DNA from: Cryobacterium sp. SO2
GTDB lineage: Bacteria > Actinomycetota > Actinomycetes > Actinomycetales > Microbacteriaceae
NCBI RefSeq assembly: GCF_026151165.2
Contig: NZ_CP117849.1
Span: 1,054,001 to 1,118,000 of the forward strand
Direction: 5' to 3'
Length of the DNA: 64,000 nt
Position 1 is the stretch's first letter. Each line of letters opens with the position of its first letter. The notes below the pieces were generated by a model. The model was not told the DNA's origin and did no database searches. It saw only the letters and a list, made by a program, of their open reading frames with translations. A program made the position numbers and the translations under genes. Of this stretch, positions 58,655 to 64,000 are shown piece by piece.

Positions 58655-59401
58655 ATGGGTCGGGTAGAGAACAAGGTTGTTCTGATCAGTGGTGGCGCGC
58701 GGGGGATGGGTGCCGCGCACGCCCGGTTGTTGCTGCACGAGGGCGCGAGGGTGGTGCTCGGTGACCTCCTCGATGAGGAGGGTGAGGCGCTCGCCGCCGA
58801 GTTGGGTGAGTCTGCCAGCTACACGCACCTCGACGTCACCAAGTCTGAGGACTGGGCGACGGCGGTCGCCCACGCTGTGGACAAATTCGGCGGTCTGGAT
58901 GTTCTCGTGAACAACGCAGGAATCGCCAACGGGGCGCCGATCACGGAGTTCCCGGTGAACGTGTGGAACAAGACCCTGGAGATCAACCTCACCGGTACCT
59001 TCCTGGGTATCCAGGCCGCCGTTCCCGAGCTGGCCAAGAGCGCCAGGGGCCCGTCGATCATCAACGTGTCCTCGGTGGAGGGCCTGCGCGGCAGCGCCGG
59101 GTTGCACGCCTACGTGGCATCCAAATTCGGGGTGCGAGGGCTCACCAAGTCGGTGGCGTTGGATGTGGCGGCCATGGGAATCCGGGTGAACTCGATCCAC
59201 CCGGGCTTCATCGTCACTCCGATGACCCAGAACCTGTATCACCACATGTTGCAGATCCCACTCGGCCGCAGCGCCCAGCCGTCCGAGGTCTCGCAGCTGG
59301 TGCTGTACCTGGCCAGCGACGATTCCAGCTACTCCACCGGATCAGAATTCGTGGTCGACGGCGGGCTGACCGCCGGCATCCCGGTCAACAAGACTCAATA
59401 G
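58655..59401 (+). CDS. SDR family oxidoreductase (hydroxysteroid-dehydrogenase-like)
   Basis: A 248-residue classical short-chain dehydrogenase: cofactor loop ISGGARGMGAAHARLL, NNAG in LVNNAGIANG, catalytic Ser in IINVSSVEGLRG and YVASK in HAYVASKFGVRGLTKS. It resembles bacterial 3-alpha/20-beta-hydroxysteroid dehydrogenases and glucose dehydrogenase-like SDRs. The substrate is unknown; Asp at the end of strand 2 (LGDLLDEEG) suggests NAD preference. The ATG at 58655 has AAGGA upstream. It is divergent from a TetR gene with a 21-bp palindrome in the gap. Confidence 0.9.
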   Translation: MGRVENKVVLISGGARGMGAAHARLLLHEGARVVLGDLLDEEGEALAAELGESASYTHLDVTKSEDWATAVAHAVDKFGGLDVLVNNAGIANGAPITEFPVNVWNKTLEINLTGTFLGIQAAVPELAKSARGPSIINVSSVEGLRGSAGLHAYVASKFGVRGLTKSVALDVAAMGIRVNSIHPGFIVTPMTQNLYHHMLQIPLGRSAQPSEVSQLVLYLASDDSSYSTGSEFVVDGGLTAGIPVNKTQ

Positions 59402-59411
59402 GGAGTGGCCG

Positions 59412-60374
59412 TCACCGGTGTGCGGGCAGCACCGCGAGCAGGGTGCTGACCGGGCGTTCCACGTGCGCGAAGTGTCCGGTATCGGCGAGCACGCTCACCC
59501 CGAGGTCGGCGATGACAGCGGCCATCCGCTTGTCGTCGCCGGCGGTGACGAAGACATCGCGGTCGCCGTGCACCGCGAGCACCGAACACCGGATGCGCGC
59601 CCAGGACAGGTCGGCATCGTAGAGCGCGGCGCGATCGGCGGCGAGGGCGAACGAGCGCGGCCTGGCCTCGGTGGCCAGAGCGGCCACGACGCTGGCGTCG
59701 ATCTCGTCGACGTGGCTGAACAACGGCGTGACCAGGGGGCGCAGCAGGCCCACCGCGTGCATGGCCCTGACCAGGCCGCGGCCGCCGGCACCGAAGGCCG
59801 ACAGCACCCGCATCACGCCGAGCAGCGCCGTGAACCCCGGCAGCAGGGCGAACCGCGTGAGCGGATGCCGGGTGCTCTCGATCACGCTGTAGGTCGTGGC
59901 CGACACCAGGCCCACGTGGGTGGTGTGCGCCGGGAGGCTTGCGGCCAGTTCGAGCGCCACGAACCCGCCCAGCGAATGCCCGATGACCTGCCAGCGTTCG
60001 TAGCCCAGCGCGCGAGCGATGTCGGCGACCGCGGCGGCCAGGGCCTCGATGCTCTCGGTGGCGTCATCCGTCGGCAACGGGGTGTCGCCCCAGCCGGGCA
60101 GGTCGGGGATCACCAGGTCTGTCAGCGGGCTGGCGGCGAACCGGTCCGCCGACTGGATCAGCGGGGTCCAGGTCGTCCACGATCCCGCCGCTCCGTGCAG
60201 CAGGATCGTCGCGACGGGTGAGCCCCGGCGCCCGTGCCGCACCGTGACCGGGCCGAGTGCGGTGGGGATGCGGCTCGTCCGGAGCCCCAGCCGGCGTTCG
60301 TCGAGGCTCAGGGGATACGGGCTGTAGCTCAGGTCGGTGTCGGGCGAGACCCGGCCGTCGGTGTTGGTGCGCAT
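59412..60374 (-). CDS. Alpha/beta hydrolase
   Basis: A 320-residue hydrolase. The oxyanion-region HGAAGSWTTW, nucleophile elbow GHSLGGFVAL, acid in GDRDVFV and catalytic His in DTGHFAHVERP are in the right order. A helical cap lies at about residues 170-230. The N-terminal 40 residues are polar. No lipid or lactone specificity can be read. The ATG at 60374 lacks a clear ribosome site. It converges with the SDR gene 10 nt away. Confidence 0.85.
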   Translation of the reverse strand: MRTNTDGRVSPDTDLSYSPYPLSLDERRLGLRTSRIPTALGPVTVRHGRRGSPVATILLHGAAGSWTTWTPLIQSADRFAASPLTDLVIPDLPGWGDTPLPTDDATESIEALAAAVADIARALGYERWQVIGHSLGGFVALELAASLPAHTTHVGLVSATTYSVIESTRHPLTRFALLPGFTALLGVMRVLSAFGAGGRGLVRAMHAVGLLRPLVTPLFSHVDEIDASVVAALATEARPRSFALAADRAALYDADLSWARIRCSVLAVHGDRDVFVTAGDDKRMAAVIADLGVSVLADTGHFAHVERPVSTLLAVLPAHR

Positions 60375-60561
60375 ATCAGGGGTTCGAGGCCGCCCGCCGC
60401 CCGGATTGCCGGTGCGGCGAGTCTGAGTACCGACTGTTTGTTGGGCGCCGCACGGAATAGCCCGACGGCGCGCACTGTTTGCCGAACAGGACGCGTGTCC
60501 GGCAGCGGCGGTCCAGTCGCGCACACTCGCGTCCGCACCGAACAGATAGAAGGAGCAATAC

Positions 60562-61635
60562 GTGAGTCTTTTCACCCCGCTGAACCTCGGAGCACTCGAG
60601 CTGCCCAACCGACTGGTGATGGCGCCCCTGACCCGGATGCGTTCCGGCGTCGACGGCATCCCGGGGGCACTGAACATCGAACACTACCGCCAGCGGGCGA
60701 CTCTCGGTCTCATCGTGTCTGAGGGCGTCTACCCGGACAAGGCCGGCCAGGGCTTCCCGGGTCAGCCCGGCTTGGTCACCCCCGAGCAGATCGCGGGCTG
60801 GGCCAAGGTGGCCGACGCCGTGCACGCCGCCGGCGGCCGCATTGTGGCGCAGGTCATGCACGCCGGCCGGGTCACCCACGAGGAGACCAACGGCGGCCTC
60901 ACCGTCGTCGGCCCCAGCGCCATCGCCATCCAGGGCGAAAGCCACACCTACAAGGGCAAGCTGCCCTACCCGGTGCCGCACGCGCTCACGTCCGACGAAC
61001 TGCCCGGTATCATCGCCGGCTTCGTGCAGGCATCCCGCAACGCCATCTCGGCCGGCCTCGACGGCGTCGAGATCCACTCCGCCAACGGCTACCTGTTGCA
61101 CGAGTTCCTGTCGCCGGCGTCCAACGTGCGCGACGACGTCTACGGCGGTTCGCCCGAGAATCGGGCCCGATTCGTTATCGAGGTCGCCACGGCGGTCGCC
61201 GACGCCATCGGTGCCGACCGGGTGGGCATCCGCATCTCGCCCGAGCACAACATCCAGGATGCGCTCGAGACCGACGCCGCCGACGTGCTGGCCACCTATG
61301 GCGCGCTCGTCGACGGCCTGGCGCCGCTCGGCCTGGCCTACCTGAGCGTGCTGCACAATGACCCGGCCGGCGAGCTGGTGCAGACCCTGCGCACCCGCTT
61401 CGGCGGGCCGTTGCTGGTGAACTCCGGCTTCGGCACCGTCACCACCCGCGACGAAGCAGCGGCGCTGATGGCCGAGGGCCACGGCGATGGCGTGGTCGTG
61501 GGCCGCGCCGTGATCGCCAACCCCGACCTGGTGCGCCGCTGGCTCGAGAACCTGCCGCTGAACGAGCCCAACCCGCTCACGTTCTACGGCCCGGATGCCG
61601 TGGGATACACCGACTACCCGGCGTACGCCAACTAA
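60562..61635 (+). CDS. Old yellow enzyme family alkene reductase
   Basis: A 357-residue FMN-dependent TIM barrel: SLFTPLNLGALELPNRLVMAPLTRMRS, the QVMHAGRVTH strand, the HSANGYLLHEFLSP substrate-binding His/Asn pair, and VNSGFGTVTTRDEAAALMAEG with VVGRAVIANPDL for the FMN phosphate. It reduces activated C=C bonds of enones, nitroalkenes or nitrate esters with NADPH. GAAGGAG precedes the GTG start. A hairpin ends the gene. The 187-nt upstream region contains repeated ACTGTTTG words but no clear operator. Confidence 0.92.
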   Translation: MSLFTPLNLGALELPNRLVMAPLTRMRSGVDGIPGALNIEHYRQRATLGLIVSEGVYPDKAGQGFPGQPGLVTPEQIAGWAKVADAVHAAGGRIVAQVMHAGRVTHEETNGGLTVVGPSAIAIQGESHTYKGKLPYPVPHALTSDELPGIIAGFVQASRNAISAGLDGVEIHSANGYLLHEFLSPASNVRDDVYGGSPENRARFVIEVATAVADAIGADRVGIRISPEHNIQDALETDAADVLATYGALVDGLAPLGLAYLSVLHNDPAGELVQTLRTRFGGPLLVNSGFGTVTTRDEAAALMAEGHGDGVVVGRAVIANPDLVRRWLENLPLNEPNPLTFYGPDAVGYTDYPAYAN

Positions 61636-61652
61636 GTCCAGCCGACTCGCGC

Positions 61653-61690
61653 CACACTGCCCCCTGACCGACGGTCAGGGGGCAGTTGTG
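61653..61690. terminator. Bidirectional hairpin between OYE and aminotransferase genes
   Basis: Arms CTGCCCCCTGACC and its exact complement (13 bp) around GAC, with outer CACA and TGTG. The two flanking genes converge on it. Confidence 0.82.
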
Positions 61691-61709
61691 CGCAACTCGA
61701 CGCTTGGAT

Positions 61710-62900
61710 TTACAGCCGGGCGAGGCGGGTGGCGGCTTCTTCGAGCACGTCGACGCGCTTGCAGAACGCGAAGCGCACAAGCGAGGCGTATTCCGCCGTG
61801 TGCTCCGGCGAGCAGAACGCGCTGATCGGGATGCCGACCACCCCGGCCAGCTCCGGCAGCATGCGGCAGAACTCGACCCCGTTCTCGTAACCGAGGGCGG
61901 CGGCATCCGCCACGATGAAATAGGAGCCGCGGGGAACCGTGAGGGTGAACCCGGCCGCAGTGAGGCCGCCGGCCAGCAGGTCGCGTTTGGCGGCGAGGTC
62001 GGCGGCGATGCCCGCGTAGTAGGAATCGGGCAGATCCAGGCCGAGCGCCGTGGCGGGCTGGAATGGCGCGCCGTTGACGTAGGTGAGGAACTGCTTGACC
62101 GCGAGGATCGCCGTGACGATGGCCGCGGGCGCGCTGAGCCAGCCGATCTTCCAGCCTGTGGTGCTGAACGTCTTGCCGCCGGAAGAAATGGTCACGGTGC
62201 GTTCGCGGGCGCCAGGCAGCGTTGCCACCGGCAGGTGGGTGACGCCGAAGGTGAGGTGCTCGTAGACCTCGTCGGTGACGATGAGGGCGTCGTGCTTGTG
62301 CGCCAGCGCCACGATGAGTTCGAGAGTCTCGCGGCTGAAGACGGTGCCGGTGGGGTTGTGCGGGTTGTTGATCAGGATCAGCCGGGTGCGGTCGGTGACC
62401 ACGCTCGCCAGCTCGTCGAGGTCGGGCTGGAACTCGGGCGCGCGCAGTCGCACCGTGCGGTGCACGCCGCCCGCGAGCGCGATGAGTCCGCCGTAAGCGT
62501 CGTAGAACGGCTCGAACGTCACGACCTCATCGCCCGGCTCGAGCAGGGCAAGCAGTGTCGCTGACAGCGCCTCCGTGGCGCCGGCGGTCACGAGAATCTC
62601 GGTTTCGGGGTTGAGAGTGATGTCGTAGAAGCGCTGCTGGTGGCGCGCGATGGCCTCGAGTAGCACGGGCATGCCGCGCCCAGGCGGGTATTGGTTGACG
62701 CCATCGCTGATGGCCTGGCGGGCGGCCTCGAGCACAACCGCCGGACCGTCTTCGTCGGGGAAACCCTGGCCCAGGTTGATGGAACCGGTGCGCATGGCGA
62801 GGGCGGACATCTCAGCGAAAATACTGGCGGAGATACTGCCGTCGGCGCCGAGGAGCCCGGCGCCGCGGGCGGTGCGCTGCCAAGCGCCGGTGATCGTCAT
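61710..62900 (-). CDS. PLP-dependent aminotransferase, class I/II
   Basis: A 396-residue fold-type I aminotransferase: NLGQGFPDEDGPAVVLEAA, the YPPGRGMPVLLEAIARHQ block, NNPHNPTGTVFS, DEVYEHLTFG, and the PLP lysine in SSGGKTFSTTGWKIGW. The pattern is of the kynurenine/methionine aminotransferase and N-succinyl-DAP aminotransferase (DapC-like) group, so the amino donor is not certain. The ATG is preceded by only a weak AGG. It converges with the old yellow enzyme gene. Confidence 0.9.
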   Translation of the reverse strand: MTITGAWQRTARGAGLLGADGSISASIFAEMSALAMRTGSINLGQGFPDEDGPAVVLEAARQAISDGVNQYPPGRGMPVLLEAIARHQQRFYDITLNPETEILVTAGATEALSATLLALLEPGDEVVTFEPFYDAYGGLIALAGGVHRTVRLRAPEFQPDLDELASVVTDRTRLILINNPHNPTGTVFSRETLELIVALAHKHDALIVTDEVYEHLTFGVTHLPVATLPGARERTVTISSGGKTFSTTGWKIGWLSAPAAIVTAILAVKQFLTYVNGAPFQPATALGLDLPDSYYAGIAADLAAKRDLLAGGLTAAGFTLTVPRGSYFIVADAAALGYENGVEFCRMLPELAGVVGIPISAFCSPEHTAEYASLVRFAFCKRVDVLEEAATRLARL

Positions 62901-62990
62901 GTGGTGACCTGCATACCCCTAAATTTACGACATCCGGCACCCTGTGGATAACTTGCGCGGGGGCAGGGCGAGACGCCCTACCGTGTGGGC

Positions 62991-63575
62991 ATGGGGATCG
63001 ACGACAGTAGGCGACGACGAGCGGGGCGGATGGCGGCGGTCGCCTGCGCCTGCCTCCTGCTTGTGCCCCTGGCGGGGTGCGCCGCGGACCCGAAGCCCGC
63101 AGCGCCCTCAAGCACACCCACGGCCACTCCGGTCTTCGCCTCCGACGAGGAGGCGCTCGCCGCGGCGACCGAGGCCTATGAAAACTACTTATCTGCCTAT
63201 GACGCGTACTGGACTGGCAACGCCACCTCGAAGCGCGACTTTCTGGCTCTTTCCACTGGCGACGCGCATGAGGGAGAGGTCGAGTCAATGGCGGAGTGGG
63301 AGGAGAAGGGATGGACAGCAGTGGGATCGACCACCTTCGATTCGATGAGACTCCAATCCGTCTCCCAATCGGATTCTGGACAGTGGGTAATCCGCGCTTA
63401 TCTTTGCGCAGACTCAAGTCGAGGCGACGTTGTGGATGCCAGTGGAGCGTCCGTGGCGAAGTCAGATAGAAGGCTGAGGCTCCCGTTAGAAGTCGCGTTT
63501 GTTACATCTTCCGCAGAATCCAGTGACCTCAAGATCTCGGAGTCGAACGTATGGACCGGAACAGACTTCTGTTAG
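62991..63575 (+). CDS. Secreted lipoprotein with NTF2-like length
   Basis: A 194-residue protein: basic start (DSRRRRAGR), hydrophobic stretch and lipobox PLAGC (Cys about residue 29). A short Pro/Thr-rich linker follows, then a domain of about 130 residues beginning DEEALAAATEAYENYLSAYD, which resembles secreted Microbacteriaceae domains of unknown role. TACCGT lies 6 nt before the ATG at 62991, which decides this start over a GTG 6 nt upstream. The 3' half has lower GC content and more mixed codons than its neighbours. It overlaps the next gene by 25 nt. Confidence 0.75.
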   Translation: MGIDDSRRRRAGRMAAVACACLLLVPLAGCAADPKPAAPSSTPTATPVFASDEEALAAATEAYENYLSAYDAYWTGNATSKRDFLALSTGDAHEGEVESMAEWEEKGWTAVGSTTFDSMRLQSVSQSDSGQWVIRAYLCADSSRGDVVDASGASVAKSDRRLRLPLEVAFVTSSAESSDLKISESNVWTGTDFC

Positions 63576-64000
63576 CGACCCTCTCGCTAGGGATGTGCTT
63601 TGTTCTTTCCGCTACGGCGCCAGCCATGGCCGTGCCCAACGTGCGGCAGGTGAGTGCCTGCACGCTGAACCAGCAGAGGGACGGTACGTGTCCAGAGCCA
63701 GAGACTGACGCGGTCGTCGGGGACGGCGGGGTTGACGTCAGCGCGGGGTGGGAGGAGACGAATCCGGGCGGCGGAGGCGGCGACGGTGATGACGGGACCG
63801 GGGCCGGAGGCGGCGACGATGGGCTGCCGGACGGCGTTAGCGTGGTGCCCGGGGGAGTCGCGGTGGATATGGGCGATGCCGCCGCGCCGGCGACGGGGCC
63901 GCGGCGCCAGGACCAGGTCGACCCTGCGGAACCGGCCTGCGTGCCGCAGACACCGTGTGATCCGGCGTTGGTGGTGCGGGTGAGCGACCTCGTGAGCATC
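63551..64000 (+). CDS. Secreted protein, 3' part beyond window
   Basis: An open frame of 150 codons that runs off the end. The signal peptide MDRNRLLLATLSLGMCFVLS continues to ATAPAMA, a good signal peptidase I site, before VPNVRQVSACTL. The mature part has paired cysteines, a Gly/Asp-rich low-complexity stretch and a CVPQTPC motif. It overlaps the lipoprotein gene by 25 nt in another frame, so the two are probably co-translated secreted partners. No family is recognised. Confidence 0.7.
   Translation, partial: MDRNRLLLATLSLGMCFVLSATAPAMAVPNVRQVSACTLNQQRDGTCPEPETDAVVGDGGVDVSAGWEETNPGGGGGDGDDGTGAGGGDDGLPDGVSVVPGGVAVDMGDAAAPATGPRRQDQVDPAEPACVPQTPCDPALVVRVSDLVSI

Overview
The window is high-GC DNA from an actinobacterium. 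The family content (mycothiol-dependent isomerase fold, DUF2342 metalloprotease next to a YlbL protease and a UPF0182 protein, NrtR-controlled nad genes, a DUF7882-type protein, CTAG-containing -10 boxes with many leaderless starts) points to Micrococcales and most likely Microbacteriaceae. A Cryobacterium-like genus is a guess only. No rRNA, phage, insertion sequence or CRISPR array is visible; one initiator tRNA is present.

Layout. 1-4.9 kb: small accessory membrane and lipoprotein genes, a 52-bp direct repeat pair, and a divergent EamA exporter/LysR regulator pair. 5-16.3 kb: plsC-like acyltransferase, then dxr, rseP and ispG of the MEP isoprenoid/site-2 protease neighbourhood and proS. 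Between dxr and rseP sits a minus-strand block with an epimerase-like gene and two tandem copies of a membrane Ser/Thr kinase + lipoprotein module. 16.3-33 kb: nusA-ylxR-infB-rbfA and, 7.8 kb further on, truB-(two membrane proteins)-ribF. The gap holds DUF805, an overlapping mutY/alditol oxidase/aldose epimerase operon, a degenerate uridine-kinase-like gene, a ketopantoate reductase homologue and a TetR/DHA2 efflux pair. 33-42 kb: mycothiol-type isomerase, CynX-type MFS, SorC regulator, the DUF2342/YlbL/UPF0182 trio and tRNA-fMet. 42-51.5 kb: lipoprotein, adhE, and a minus-strand NAD operon (nrtR-nadA-nadB-nadC-nifS). 51.5-56 kb: polyprenol-phosphate mannose synthase with a GT-C membrane transferase, and a two-component system. 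56-64 kb: nitrilase family hydrolase, a 53-bp repeat array, DUF7882, TetR/SDR pair, alpha/beta hydrolase, old yellow enzyme, aminotransferase and two secreted proteins, the last cut by the window end.

Working together. The clearest functional units are the nad operon (quinolinate synthesis plus a cysteine desulfurase able to supply the NadA cluster, under an NrtR-type repressor), the lipid-linked mannose donor and its probable membrane transferase, and the mutY-alditol oxidase-epimerase operon, in which an H2O2-producing oxidase is translationally coupled to an oxidative-damage repair glycosylase. The most unusual unit is the duplicated kinase/lipoprotein module. Its kinases lack any extracytoplasmic sensor domain beyond a short conserved tail, and both appear to start at CTG codons.

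Expression signals. Nineteen genes have a TANNNT -10 hexamer exactly 6 (or 7) nt before an ATG/GTG start, implying leaderless mRNAs. In two divergent gene pairs the two -10 boxes overlap on a shared CTAG palindrome. Several genes are followed by strong hairpins, and one 38-nt hairpin core occurs twice, 31 kb apart.
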